Shown one piece after another: positions 36,001 through 49,139 of a stretch of 64,000 bases of DNA. The notes beneath the pieces are model-generated. The model was not told the origin of the DNA. It was given only the letters and a program-made list of their open reading frames with translations, and ran no database searches. Position 1 is the stretch's first letter. Every line of letters begins with the position of its first letter. Source of the stretch: Channa striata (taxonomy: Eukaryota > Chordata > Actinopteri > Anabantiformes > Channidae); assembly GCA_033026295.1 (NCBI GenBank), contig CM065178.1, positions 21,343,781 to 21,407,780 on the forward strand. Direction: 5' to 3'. A program made the position numbers and the translations under genes.

Positions 36001-37700
36001 TGCTCCACATGACAGAGGACACAATTATTTATCCGACAAAGTCACATTTCCTGTTTCCGAGGTTCCTGTGCCTCAAAATGTAAAAACGAGACCCGACCAG
36101 AGAGCAGCGCACGGGTCTCTATGAAATGTTTTGTGTGCCCTGACATTTCTAGTGAATGGGGCCTGCACAGAGGCCAGATGTTCTGAATGCCGGAATATGC
36201 CAGGAGTATTAGATCTTATAGATAAGTGAAGCCAGTCAGCAGCATTTTTTATTTCCGCATTTATGCCTGCCCAGTGTGAGGTGAGACATATTGAAAAATC
36301 AATTTTATTTCCATAACCAAACATCTTTCAAGAGGCAGCTATGTGCAATATAATGGCCTAGTAATATTCAATTTTTTATCACATCAATTGACTAATACTG
36401 GATTCAAAGAAATGTATTATTTATGTTAAGTGATTGATTTCACATTAACAGAAGTACAGTAAAACTAGATGCATTTATAGATTCTGAAATAGTAGACCAC
36501 TGGTATTATTAGTCTTATTATTGTCATTAATTTTTAGACATTGCAGGTGAAATTGACGGTTGCTGGATGTGTGCTGCTCAGACTGCAGCCCGTGAGCACT
36601 CGGTCCCCTCCAGGTGAAGGTTAAATTCTTTTCAGCGGAGATCAGCAGGGAAGGCAGGGGCACAGCAGGTAACAGTGCCGGGCCAGTTTATACCATTCTG
36701 AGCCATGCTCTCTAATTAGTCCACAGCTGTGATGCTCCTGGGAAACCACAAATCCATTTCCTGGTTCTCTCCTGCAGGCTGCCACCGTGAGACCATTAGG
36801 ACGGACCAGCTTGACACACAAGTCAGGAAAATACGATTAACCCACTTTTGTCAAACGTGTCGTTTTGAGCTGCCATTCACGGGGCCGTTATTGTATTCAG
36901 ACGCCGTTGTTCATTATGTGTGAAGCAAATACAAAGTTTGATCACCGTGGTCTGTGAAACTGTGACCACAGATGTGCGAGCCCTGGGGGCAGCCTTCAGA
37001 GGAAACTAGTAAATCCCCATAGCTTGGCAAATTTAGCAAAATAGAGACAGAATTAACTTCAGCCATGAATGATGGGGCTTAATGATTTCCAGGCGCCGAG
37101 GATATCTTGTTTGGTGTGATAAGTGGGAGCCGTTGTTTGACTTTGTCAAAGCTAAACTAAAGCCCCGTATCAACGCAGCCTCCATTATCCTCCCGTGTTC
37201 ACAACACAATTCAATCAACTGAGTCTTTAAAGGAAACCAAAGCGTCATCAACATAAAAAGCTCATTTCAGGCTTGAAAGAATATGGTGCGCACATCAAGG
37301 TACTTCTACTTTGAAAAACATAATTTAATAGAGAAGAACACAAGTTAGCAGAAATCTAATTTGAAGGACGAGTAAATACTAGACTATAAACATTCGTTTT
37401 TTTTCTGTCCTCTGTAATTTTAGGTTTTTCTGTATGTCTGACCTGGGTGTAGTTAGGTGAGATCAGAGGTGCTGACAAACTCAAGAGTACAAACCTACAT
37501 CAACGCAGAAAATAAAAGACTTTTGAAAAGCTGCTGTAATGAGAAAGAAAGGAAATAACAAATCTGTCGAACAAATCTGTAATAATCTCCCATGAATGTT
37601 GCTTAAAGGCCCTAAAATCAACAACATGCTCAAACTTGACTTATGCTGCACAGCATGATCTGGGAAAGATTCTACACACGGCATCATTTCTCAGCAGATA
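33085..37700. other. Non-coding sequence, AT-rich
   Basis: No gene is recognised and frames are all under 85 codons. A perfect CRE word TGACGTCA lies at 33649-33656. An 8-bp-arm palindrome is at 35285-35304. RUNX-like words form an imperfect dyad near 36945-36972. The interval 37020-37260 has conserved-element texture. I see no identifiable transposon in the rest. Confidence 0.5.
37020..37260. promoter_or_regulatory. Candidate conserved non-coding element
   Basis: It includes AATTAACTTCAGCCATGAAT, GGGGCTTAATGATTTCCAGG, GGCGCCGAGGATATC and GTTGTTTGACTTTGTCAAAG. The last contains the imperfect dyad TTTGACTTTGTCAAA with TCF/LEF-like CTTTG words. CpGs are retained and there is no repeat. It is inferred from texture. 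Confidence 0.25.
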
Positions 37701-37704
37701 GATC

Positions 37705-37830
37705 ATATCTTTATTGTCATTGTGTGCAACCAAATGAACGTGCTACCCGGTCAGTGTGTCATTCGCAATAAAAAGTAAACGAGCAAGACGCAATACAAAA
37801 CAAATATAGGAAATATACAAAAAAATGAAA
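37705..37830. repeat. Possible retroposon 3-prime-end remnant
   Basis: ATATCTTTATTGTCATTGTG followed by TGCAACCAAATGAACGTGC resembles the reverse complement of fish SINE/LINE tails that end CAATGACAATAAAG. The matching stretch is short and no head is visible, so the element would be oriented on the minus strand. Confidence 0.4.
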
Positions 37831-38741
37831 CCACAACCGTAGATTCCACATTTCAAACACTTTCCGTAAAGTTAAAACTGATTATAGCATGACGCCACAA
37901 CATGAGCGAAAGGCTGATTCATCATCCGTGTTTGAACACAAACGCAGGTTGATATCTGCAGTGCGTGTGCGGTGATCATACACGCTCATCGAAATGAAGA
38001 AGACGGGGAAAGAGCTGAGTAGCTATTTCGGATCGGATCTATTCATTTCCCTCAATCACCACATTTCCCCCCTTACTAATTCTATTAAACCTTTTGTGTC
38101 ATTTGCCTCTGTCTTTCACTTTATACTGAATCCAGTACCATCAATTATAATTTTTTTCAAATGTAATGAAGATGCTGTATGCAATCCACAAATTCATACT
38201 AATGGATTCTATTAAAATATGTGCAATGAAGTCCAAACATTAGTAAAAATAAAAAGTATCATTCCTCCAATCTGTACGCTATAATATCGGTTTCTTCCAT
38301 TTAGCTCCATTTGTGCAAACAGCCTTCAGTCTTTGCATCAGTGCTACTTCTCTGGTCTAATGAGCTTCCGCTTAAAATACCGCGATCTAAATTTATCGCC
38401 TTCATCTCAGGCCTCTGGGTCAGAATGGAACTTAGTCGCGAAATCCCCAAGTGTCAATAGGAAGGCATCTTTCATGCTTGTAAAATCCAATATGTGTGTA
38501 TCAGAAGGCAGCCTGAAATAAGTCCTGACATCAGGGGAAAATAGAGAATAAGCTGAGCTGTCAGTATCTCTGTTAAAGGATTGTCAGTTGCTGTGCAGGA
38601 GCCCTGTTGTGCTCAAGCCTCCTGGATGCTCCGGGGATAGAAGCTGGACATATGGAGGTAAAAGGCAAAAATACTGTATCTCCTGGATAAATACTGCTGC
38701 CGAGCGTCCAGATGTACACTTTTAAACGGAGCTCTTTGTTT

Positions 38742-38751
38742 CCCCCCCCCC
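38742..38751 (+). repeat. Poly(C) tract
   Basis: Ten consecutive C occur within otherwise unique sequence. Confidence 0.9.
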
Positions 38752-41700
38752 ACGCCTGATTGTTGTTTTCACGGATCCTCCGTGTGCCCGTACTCCGAGA
38801 AGTCATCACTGACACTCGTGCACATTTGCATGCTGCAGATGTTGATTCCAATCTGCAGAGAGCCGTTATGAAATAGACTTCGGGGGCCGTGCTAATCATC
38901 AACCTTTTCACACTCTTATAAAAGATTCATGGTACTGCTTGTTTTGCTGTGGCAACGCAACAGGAGCCGGGGCTGCAGATGATCCACCGCTGAGATCCGA
39001 ACGGCGGCCTGGATAATACAAATGGTGCGGTCGCCTTCCATCGCTAAAGTAGGATTACCTTGGATACAACATGTACATTTAAACAGGTCCGCAGATGAGA
39101 AAACATCTCTGCCCACTTACACATGATAGAACTAATCTGAAGCTTCGCACCTGCACACTGTCCACAGAAATGGGCCAGACATTGATTTAGCAATAATTAC
39201 TGTTAGCACTGATTCACTATTGACTTTAAATTTAATGGAAAACGGCTGTGAGTGGAGGATATTACATTGTCATGTTAATTTAATGATAGTATGACAGACT
39301 TCAAGTGAAGTATAATGGAGGTGCTGAAGCTGAGCTAAAGGAAATATTATCAGCCTCTTCGTGAAGGGATTTCACTGGCTGAATGCTAAACAAATTTACC
39401 TCACGCTGCTAAGATGATGTTGAAAGTGTTGATGGCGTGTCACCGCTGCTAAACCCGAGGAGGGGATGATTCGCCGTGAGCTCCCCACGCTCTTCGAATT
39501 TGTGCACGAGACAAAACAAAGCACATGTTGGGTGAAACATATAACACCTGAGATAATTCCAACAACCTCGCATGAATTATTCAACAGACGGAAAAAAAGA
39601 ACACAGACGACTGAGAGTCAATATTTAATCAAGCATAGACCCTTTCTACTGATGAGGGAAAAATATGTCTTCATTATTATTGCATTGGAGCCAGCCTCTT
39701 TATTTGGGCTAGGTTTCATCACACCTACAACAAATGACAAAAGGGAAATCTTATCTTATTATGCCTCCTCTGAATTATAGATGGGCTTCGGAGTCCCTGG
39801 GCAGCTATTTCCTTCCTGTCTCCTCCAGACTGCCACGCTCTTTTGTCATTTCCTGTTTCCTCCTGGGAAGATGGTGAGTCAATCCTCAGAAGAAGTCCTA
39901 CACCAGAAATCTGAGATCTAAAATCCGAGCGACATCATCCCGACTCATGGGAGTGCGGACGACTATTCAAAAGCCATTTTGATTGTGGCAGTTAGAGATG
40001 AAACTGACACTTTGTGAATTGCCTTTTTCAGTTACTTTTGGCAGCACAGCTGAGCAATAAAAGAGACGATTTCACGATCCCAAGCAGACGGAGGAAAGAA
40101 AAAAAAACAAAAAACGTGATAAATGTGAAACGAGCGACGGGACTATCTCGTCCAACAAACAAAGAGGCATGACACTCATTTAACGGTACATGCACAAGTT
40201 AGCCTGTGGCTTTAGCTGAGCAATGCACCGTTCACATGTCTATTAGGAAGCGCATGCACAAGGGCAATTACACGATGAGCCAAAAGGAATAAGAAGGATG
40301 CCAGGATGTGTCTGCCTGCCGCGCTGCTGTAGCAGCAGTGCACACATGACCTCCCCTGATCTGCCCACAGATGTGCTCTCGCCTCAGAGATGGTTGGAGG
40401 AGGTTTAAAGTGAATTAGCAGTCCACAAGCTGAGGGAAAATCCATAGCGCTGCAGCCCATGGTTGGTTGGCTGATCTTTACCTTCTGAGGAAAAGCGTCA
40501 GCAAATGGGAAGGATGCACAGCGAACGGCGTACGGCTCCAGCACACGCTGGACATGTGTCTCATCGTGACATGGTTAATTTTCAACGATACATATTCAGC
40601 AGAAAAGTTTCCAAGAGTTTTGGGGGGAAAATGTAACATTTGATGGAGACTGGGGCTGACATGTGCATTTGTTGCATGCTCTGTTATCATTAACATGTAA
40701 ATAATGAGATGAGTTTGCCTCTGGTCAACATTGTCCTGCTTCGTGATTAAAAAAAATATGCAGATGATTTCAGTTTCATCTTTAATGAAGGAGTCTGAAG
40801 ACGACGTACTTATGTCTCTGTTGCACTGCTGAGAAACCCAAATCTTCAGGATGACACCATCTTCAAGGGTGATTTAACTCCCGGTTCCGTGTATTGTGAA
40901 GAGGCTCGGGAAAATGGCCCTCGTTGTGGGAACTATTTTACGCGTATCCCGGTGCTCTATTCACCGAAGACTAGATTCTGAGGACATACTCTATGCATGG
41001 AAAGGCTGTTTCCCCTGCAACGGCACAAATAAGCCTGCCACATAATGTCAAGAGGACTCAAAAAATCCCTCTATTTTTGTACTTTAAAATGTGATTCTTT
41101 TTCTGTTCCACCACAGCACTTTGACACGGGGAAGACTGGTCCTTTGACAGTGCAGACACTGTAGGGTATTTGTCCCAGCAGCGGTTTCCTGTGGCTTGCA
41201 CAGTCGAGGCAGGCATGACAGCGAGTCCAGCTTTGCAGAGTGCTCATCCTGCTTTCTGGTCTTGTATTTGGTCCACATGAATAATAAAGCTCCTGGCAAG
41301 ACTGGCTGGGGTTACATTCGTGGTTGTGCGCAGGAGGTTTGAGCCAGCGCTGAGCGACAGTGGCTATTGATCAGAGACGGACGGGAGACGGTCTTGAATA
41401 CAATCGAGAAAGACCCCGGTGTTCGTTCTTTCCCGTCCCCTTTTGTTTCTCCACCCATTCTCTTTTCGTTTTTGTCTTCTATTCTTAGTCCTTACAGTCT
41501 CCTAATTTCCTCACATCCGTTCCTTTCCTCACATTCGCCTCTTATTCTCTTTACTGCCTCTCTCTCTCCAGCTGTCTTCCCCTCCTCCTCAGGCGGGTCT
41601 TTTTTTTTTTCCCCGTTCCGCGTATTTATTTTACCACCTTGATTGAATCACAGATGATTTAAAATCCACACCCATGTTGCGCGCCATCACACGAAAACAT

Positions 41701-42179
41701 CTGTACAGACTATATTTAAACCTCGACTCATAACATCTGCGCCACCGGGGGGGGAAGAGGAAAAGGTAAAAGTAGGCCATATCTGGGCCTGCAGAAGCTC
41801 CTCAAACATTACAAGAAAAACACCATGTTTTTATATAATATGCAGTGTTGAGGAAAAGGCATCAATAATGGAGGACGAATGTATAGGGTCCGGCCGTCTT
41901 ATCCTCACTGGTTCGGTCATGAATTGTCTCAAACTCACAGAAGTTCTTTGTCTTAACAAACAGAGGCTGGTATTGATTAAATGAGATCTACATTGTTTGC
42001 TGTTGTTCTCTTCAGGCAGCTCGGAAAGCTGACACAGTGTTCTGATAAGTCGCTGTCTGGCTTTTATTAGCTGCTTTGGTGCAATAGGGAGGAAATGTAA
42101 ACATGTAAATCGTATCCACGCTACGCCATTATCAATGCACAGCCGACTTGCAGATTAATACGTTCCGAGAAGACAACCT

Positions 42180-42560
42180 CCACCTCTCACACGAGGCTCG
42201 CTGTCATAATTAGAACAATAAATAAATCCACTGCAGCCCCGCTATCAAAAAACATATTTCAAATTAGCTCGGAAATCCGGGGCTCAGGGCGTAATTCTTG
42301 ACATTGCAGGATTTTTTGGATCTGATTTGTATGCAGATGCACTCCCACTCCCCTAATGTCACACTAAAACTATGGAATTAAAGTATTTTGTAGCTGGAAA
42401 TTCCCTCAGGCGGGTCCCTCGGAACAGCTTTCAGGCGACGGCGCTGCTCTCTTTTGTGCGTCTCCGTCTATTGATGCTAATGAGATGGTAATCTGAACGA
42501 GGGTCAACTGTGCTAAATGCCATTCACAGACATCAATCACGTCCCTTGAGTAACTGGCAG
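42180..42560. promoter_or_regulatory. Candidate conserved non-coding element
   Basis: TAATTA at 42207-42212 abuts AACAAT at 42214-42219, a homeodomain plus SOX-like arrangement. Further on come TTGATGCTAATGAGATGG near 42471 and ACATCAATCACG near 42530. CpG words persist (AGCTCGGAAATCCGGGG). No frame or repeat explains the block. Confidence 0.3.
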
Positions 42561-43322
42561 GCATGGTGCCACATTTTCAAAACTCTATTCCTCTCCTAAT
42601 TGAATTCCCTCAACCGTTTAGGAGTCCATCAAATGACACCGTGTTTTGAGGGCAGTGTGCATAAATGTGGAATTCGCTCGGTTTTCTTTGCAATCTGAGT
42701 GGCACGAGTGATGGCTGTGATTCAGAGAAGCTGTGGTGTTACAAATCGACGAGTCGAGCTGCAGCACGGCCTGCAGTCATGGAGGAGCCTCTCTATCCGT
42801 GGTGATAAACCTTCCCTGCCACGAAGAACCAATACCCAGGGATACAACAGGAGGCATCCACCACTGGTGTCACCCAAGATTGATCCCTTCTCCCAGTGGG
42901 GCAGACATTGGTAATTACACTGCGGTGCGCCAACATGGCATCCATTCCCTACAAACAACGGGGAACAATGCAGCTGGCAGCTCAATTAGGGGGAGCTCTG
43001 TTTATCAGATGCAACTTTTGCTAGTTAATTAACAGTGGCAGACGAATGCCACTGATGCTTCCCTGTTGGGGTTCATTTCTGTGGAAATATCCTTTTAGCG
43101 GGGTGTTCACAGGGTCACGTCGATGCAAGGAGATGAGAAAAGGAAGCGTTTGTCGTCGCTGAGAAAAGTAGTGCTGCTAATTTCTTCGAGTCCTCCAACT
43201 TTAACGCCCACAGAAATCCCTTGTAGAAGCAGCGCCATCACGTTCAGAGGCGGATGTCTTTTGGAACTGCAACCATTGTGGCGCCAAAATGGCCGACACG
43301 ATAGTTTACAATGGAACCATTG

Positions 43323-43512
43323 TCATTTACCAGATGCTTTTGTCCAACTTGAGCATCAGACGATAGGAACTTCTTCAGTTGCATAGGGCTTGTAGCCAGG
43401 TGGACTTGAAGTCGACTGCTCCGGCACCGGTGCCAGAGCAGTCTCAGTTCAGTTAGTTTTGGACTCAAACTCCGGTCTTCTGCATCAAAGTCTTGTGTTT
43501 GGTAAGGCGGCA
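43323..43512 (-). repeat. tRNA-derived SINE on the minus strand
   Basis: The plus strand begins TCATTTACCAGATGCTTTTG TCCAA, the reverse complement of the classic fish SINE tail (TTTGGATAAAAGCGTCTGCT AAATG). It ends with GGACTCAAACTCC at 43461-43473, the reverse complement of a B box GGAGTTTGAGTCC, followed by CTTCTGCATCAAAGTCTTGT and a degraded head. The tRNA-like head is therefore near 43512 and the tail near 43323. It is diverged but essentially full length. Confidence 0.65.
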
Positions 43513-43514
43513 GG

Positions 43515-46500
43515 TCGTGGTGGGCAATGGTTCACAAAGTTTGAGGGGTCCAAATACTTCAGTACTTCACAGTGAAATGTTTGCTACAGTTGCTAGATTT
43601 CATGAAGTGGCAAGACCCGTTCATTTTTCCGTTTTTGTGGCTGGAAAAAAACCTTATCTGACCTTATCTGACAAACTTGACCAAAGAACCAACAGAAAAG
43701 AAATAGTTTTCGCAATGGTCATGAGAATTTTTTTTCTTCTTCTTTATTATATTTATTATTGTTTTGTTCAATAGTTGTTCAATAGACATTTCAAAATGAA
43801 TGTTTGAATGAATGAATAAAAGTGAATTTTTAAATGACTAAATTTGCAAATAAAAATTCTAATATCTGGTCATGTTTTTTATTTACAGCAACAAAATATT
43901 ATCTCTGCTTACAGTGCATTGACTCATCACATTTTTGGATCTCTGACCCGTTTCTATCTCTCCAGTCTTAAGCTGTAATCAGGATGTTTTGTTGAGCAAC
44001 TTTCCCGTGTAGCCTCTCAAAATACGGGCTGGCTTTTGATGAGGATTACAGTTCAGCGTGCAAAATGTGCCAGCTGACAATGTCCATGGATTTGGCGAAG
44101 ATGCGCATTACATGATGTTCTTTGACAGGGCTGCAAACACGGAGCTGCGATTTGAACCGCGGCTGTGTTTGCGCAGAGCAGCTTGCGAGCGCTTGATAAA
44201 TCCTATAAGTATCCAATCACATCTAAATCCAGAGCAATCTACTGCTCGTCCCAGCAAGGATCAAAGCGGAATATGTGGGTGTCCTGGAACCCCTTAAAAC
44301 AGTGAGAGACATGAGGTAACGCACACCACACACGGCCTGCACAGGATTTAAAATGGTGATGCATTCAAATGCGTTTTGGCTGGACGTTTAAACAGGCATG
44401 TGTGGCAGATTAAACGGCAGGCTGACTGACACAAACGGCTGAGTTTGGAGGATGGTGACGCAGTTGGATGTTTCTTGCTACAGTGAGTTCCTGAACTACT
44501 CTGTCTGAGCTGTTATTTTCCAGCTGAAATGTCCCAGAGCAAAACAGCATCAAGTCACTGGCTCAGCCGGAGAACTGAGAGTCGCTGCAAAGACTTAAAC
44601 ATCAAGGCGTCAGATCCTTTTTCTCCAACTTTAAGGGAATTTCAAATAAGAGAATTGGTTTGTCAAAGTTGCGGGAGGAAGAAAAAGACTCCAAAGGAAT
44701 CCGCACAAGGCTTTGTGTGTGGACTCCAGTGCAAGAAACAAACACACTCAAAGGGATCCGCGAGCGGCAGACGCTGTAAATTGGACAATGCCAAATTCTC
44801 AAGAGGGAACAGAGAAAACAAGTGAGAATGCAAGTCATGATCCTGAAAACATGCCAAGAAGCAGGGCCCATTAAGCAGAACTCAGCAGGCGTTCCTGCCT
44901 CAGCCCTTGATTTTGTGCTACAGCATCTCCGCCGCTAATATCCACCGCAGAGGTGCGACTGATCAAAGCGGCTTTTTGTCCGCGCACGTGCTCGCCGGAA
45001 TTTGTTTTCCCCCCCGTCCGAGGTCGCGCACGTTCTCTTTGGTGCCCTTTAAAGTACATATAGTCAATGTCCATTAATCTCAACCTACAGCGCGGCGATG
45101 TCAAACATTATGCAAGTGCTGCCGCGTGACACCAGCGAGGCCTGAGGAGAACGGGCATCCTTCACATTGGCTGCGACTTTGCTCGTGATTGATTGCGTGT
45201 CTGATTCTTGACAGCCAATATTCTGCAGGACTGAAGGCGGGAATGACACCCAGTTTCATAGATGTCCGCCAGTGACTGCAGAGGAGGAGGCTTTGTGTTT
45301 TAACCTTCGCAAAGCTGAGCCGAATTATTGTTAAATCTCCCCGTGTGGATTAGTGCAGCGCTGCTATATTGTTCTAATTTGCAAACATCTATTCCACAGT
45401 GACTCCCTGTAACAAATGGCTCCTTATACATTATTTATGAAAGTGTACCGAAAATAAAAATGGATATACAGCACAAAGGTGTAGGGGAAAGTCGGATAAA
45501 AGAGCAGCTCCTGTCATCTCCACAGGAACACCGGCATCCTTATTAATATCATAACAATTACCCTGTTTGTCATTTTTTGCTCTTGACATATTTATTACAA
45601 ATAACAATCGGAACTAAATGTGACTTTTTGTTTGTTAAAAGCAAGTCCTTTACTTTAACTATTACATATGAATATATTCATAGTTGGGCCAATGTCCAAC
45701 GTGACCTATTTTAATCACATATTAAAATTTCAATACACTTTCAGCAGATCACACAATCGTATGTTGTAACAGTTGAGAGTGAGCAAAAGGAGAAACTTTA
45801 TCCAACAAATCAAGAGGAACATGGAAGGTAAATGAAGATATTAAAATGGATAATTTTGTCGCAGCAATTAGGAGACAAATGGGAATGATTTTCATGTCGT
45901 GTAGCCCTTGAGATGGAGACAACAGCTGGTGAGAAGCATATGTCAGAGAAGAATACCATTTTTAGAGTTAGTCTTAGGAAACACCTATGTTAACTTCGTA
46001 GCGTTGTCAGCACACGTGTTAATCCTCTAATCAAACCAGCCCCCGTCGGAACGCTTCGGCACTTTGTTAGCAAATATTCCTGATCTCATTTACCTTTATT
46101 AGGTATCTCAGTTGTGAAAGCTGCAGTCGGATTCTTTCAGCACAAGAAATGTCTGAGTGAAAAAGGGTTTTTATGACATGTACTGTAGTAACGGCTTTCA
46201 TTAACTCAGGGCGGGTGTTTAATTCTTGCTCTTATTAGTTTGGCAAAAGCCACATTTTGCACAACATATACAGTCAAACAAAGGAGGTCATTGCTTAACA
46301 CGTTTCTCTTCTGTCACTAGTGGCATCGCAGATTGTACCTCGTTGGGTCCAGACTGGATTTTTCAGTTTGGTCTGAATCGAAATAACAGACGTGCCTTAG
46401 ACCACGACACAGACTAGGAAAAGTAAAACCCAAAGAAGTGATTTAGTCTGAATGACCAATTGCAGGAAGGTGACACTGGCTATTGTCAGCCGCTGACAAC

Positions 46501-47420
46501 AGAAAGAAAAACAGAACCAGAACAGAAAGAAAAAGGAGCCATGGGAGAACATGATGTGACAAGAAGCCAAGGTATTCACCAAAACACCATGCGATGCAAA
46601 ATTCTTTAGTGTGATCATAAAATTGTAAAATTCAAAACCCCATCAAATGGGTTTTGTATAACATGAACCTGCGCCTTGCTCTGGACTTTTAAAATTTAAT
46701 TCAGAAGAAAAGGACTTAGATAGGGAACTGACTCTTTGAAGGGAAACACACTTGAACTTTGTCGGCGTCTGTTCAACCTGTGGAAATGGTTGTTTTCTGG
46801 GTCTCTGAAAATATCTCCTTTTGATGACATTGGATGTTCTATGGGCTTGGGTTTATGTGGGCTACGGTTTTAAGACTGAAAATTCATGAAATAATTATAG
46901 AGTGGCAGCAGTTGCATTTACAAGGCCCAGGGTTTCTCATTTAAAACATGCTGTTGGTGGCATTCGTACTATAGACACAATGTCTGGATAACGATGCATT
47001 GATTTCAATTTTCCTTTTTCAGCTTTTCAATTGTTGTTTGGCATGACCAAATAATCCAACATGTAATAAATCCAATGCCATCATGATTTGGTAAGTAAAT
47101 ACCGGTATCACCCATACCGATACAGAAACCAGTACTTTTTGTTAATTACGGTGGATGCGTCATCAAATCTGATTCAAAGGACCTTTAAGTGTTTTTGTGA
47201 CTTCGTTTGGCCTATTAATCAGTTAAAACCCAGACAGAATTTTGGCAAAGTTAATAGTTAAATTAATATTATTTTTTATCATAGTAAAAGTTTTTCTTCA
47301 GATCAGTAACAAAACACATTTTTCCCAACACATCGTCTTATCGTCTTAAACAAACAAAGTGCACAAAATTATCAATGAGAATGACAAATTGAAACAAATT
47401 ATTTTTTCAGGGCTAGGGTG
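43515..47420. other. Non-coding sequence, AT-rich in part
   Basis: No gene is recognised. A tandem ACCTTATCTG pair lies at 43651-43670. The intervals 44030-44300 and 45130-45420 retain CpGs and homeodomain/CCAAT words and may be regulatory. The string ACCGGTATCACCCATACCGA near 47101 looks like a scrap of a hAT-type fish repeat, but is too short to call. Confidence 0.5.
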
Positions 47421-47422
47421 TG

Positions 47423-47449
47423 GTTGCCTAGCAACGCTGACTCACGTGA
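47423..47449. promoter_or_regulatory. RFX X-box next to a palindromic E-box
   Basis: GTTGCCTAGCAAC at 47423-47435 is a symmetrical X-box with two half sites around one base, the type bound by RFX dimers at ciliary and MHC class II genes. Six bases on, TCACGTGA at 47442-47449 is a palindromic E-box of the USF/MITF/TFEB type. No transcription start is identifiable nearby. The motifs are exact, but function is inferred. Confidence 0.4.
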
Positions 47450-48140
47450 CGATAAAACATCAAAACACATGAGAGGGGGATGAAAGTGTTCCTGCTCTGC
47501 GGTACCACAGCCAGATGGGCTCATTGAATAAACTGAAACTAAACTATTGATCTCATTCCGCTGGTATCCATCAATATCAATATCAATGCTGGTGTCAATA
47601 TTATTGATATGTAGATTGATATGACCACCACTAACACAAATAATTTTCCTATCAAATACCTCAGAATGTCTGTGTTTATGTAACATTCCGTTGCTCCTCG
47701 TGTCGAGGCTAATTTCAAAGGTTTTAGAGCCTTTGACATAATGCAGCTGCTTCCGGTGCTTTACAATGCAAAGAGAAAGGAACAACAATCTATCGATACA
47801 CAAAATAGACTGCAATAATCCTAATAACACCAGGCTGTATTGATTATGTTCGGCTCACAACAATGACCATTTGAAAATGTGAAAAAGAAAAGCTGGCAGT
47901 GTAATCACTAAGTCGGTGGTATTGATCAGGGCCGTAACAAACCCCTGTAGGTGATATGTTTTGCTCGGCCCGTGCAGCGAAATTGCCCTTTTACTCCGCA
48001 GATTAATATCTCCTTTAATAAAGCGACTGTAAAGTATGACGAACGGACACTCATTACCTCCAAGCAGAGGCTCGACATTTAGACACCCGCGCCGCTCTGT
48101 TCTCATCTCTTTGAACTCGTCTTCTGTCGGCACTTCCTCT

Positions 48141-48154
48141 GCAGTAGGGGGCAG
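48141..48154 (+). promoter_or_regulatory. CTCF-like motif
   Basis: GCAGTAGGGGGCAG fits the CTCF core consensus at 13 of 14 positions; only the first base differs. It has the same orientation as the motif at 31634. Occupancy is unproven. Confidence 0.4.
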
Positions 48155-48490
48155 AAGAGACGAAGCTGTCAGCACTTCCCACAACACAACAACTCTTTCG
48201 CTGATATCGAGCCCTTCCCCAGGAGATTACACACACAAGCGGTGGGTGGGAGGCTTTCGCACGCAGCATCCCCTCTCTCTCTCTCCTCCGTCTCCCCTCC
48301 CGCATACTTATTTCTTCTCCATCTCTCCCCTACATCGGCTCCCCAGGGCACCAGCTCTGCTGAGGGGACATCCCTCTAAGTTTCTACACAGGCCCCGCAG
48401 CAGTTAATTGCAGCCAGAAGATATATTATGTGCCGAGCCACCAAAGGAACAGCGATCACACTAACAAGCAGGGAGTGGCGGATTCGGGAT

Positions 48491-48504
48491 GGCGGCGGCG
48501 GCGG
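48491..48504 (+). repeat. Short (GGC)n tract
   Basis: GGCGGCGGCGGCGG sits in a CpG-retaining stretch next to GCAGTTAATTGCAGCC, which itself resembles a conserved-element core. Confidence 0.85.
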
Positions 48505-49139
48505 TGGGCATTCTCTTGTGGCTACAAACCTCTTTTAACACCTTTCAAAACCAAAAACGACTATGATGGGTATTTCTGAGAATTCCTTTTTAAGAATCAG
48601 ACAGTAAGACAGCTCGGGTCTAACACGGCTCTTAAGTCTACAGAGTGCTGCATAGGAAGTAAAGCAGCCGCTACTGGAACGACGCCTCTGCACATCCTCT
48701 TAAAGGTGTGTGCTCCTCTAAGAGCTTTCCGTTGCTGGCGCTATTCATCTACGCCACTTATCTCCCGATCCCTTTCTCCATCTCCGGTTCTAGCTTCATT
48801 CCTCCCCTTCCTCGCAGAGATTCCAGAGCTTTGAGTCTCTCTCACATGTTCCCGGCTCATGTTGGGCGGTGGAGAAAAGGCGGAGACTGCTGTGGCCCGT
48901 AGCTACAGACCGGACTCAGTGAGTCGAGAAGACCTCTGGCATGTCGTGGCGTTTACCGCGCGGACCCACTGCGCAGAGTCTTGCTGCTGAAAACACCCAC
49001 CTGCAGCACTTGCACACGCCCCTCTCACCTCTTGCACCGCTTCCTGGTGCTAATTAAGTTGGGATATGGCCCAGGCACCACGGTAAATAGCGTCCTCTCT
49101 GAGAGGGGCCCTATTCCCTTCGCCGTGCGCCTCTGGATG

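Larger units (their letters stand above)
37830..43320. other. Non-coding sequence
   Basis: No gene is recognised; the longest frames are 112 codons (38573-38911 minus) and 110 codons (40212-40544 minus), with no known domain. The interval 41420-41640 is pyrimidine-rich. G tracts lie near 41747. Candidate regulatory textures occur at about 38560-39000 and 42180-42560. An E2F/YY1-like word pair is at 43280-43293. Confidence 0.5.

Noticed and set aside
47399..47830. 143-codon minus-strand frame
   Set aside because: Part of it is produced by ATCAAT repeats (IDTSIDIDIDG), and it contains an RFX/E-box motif pair at one end. There is no family resemblance.
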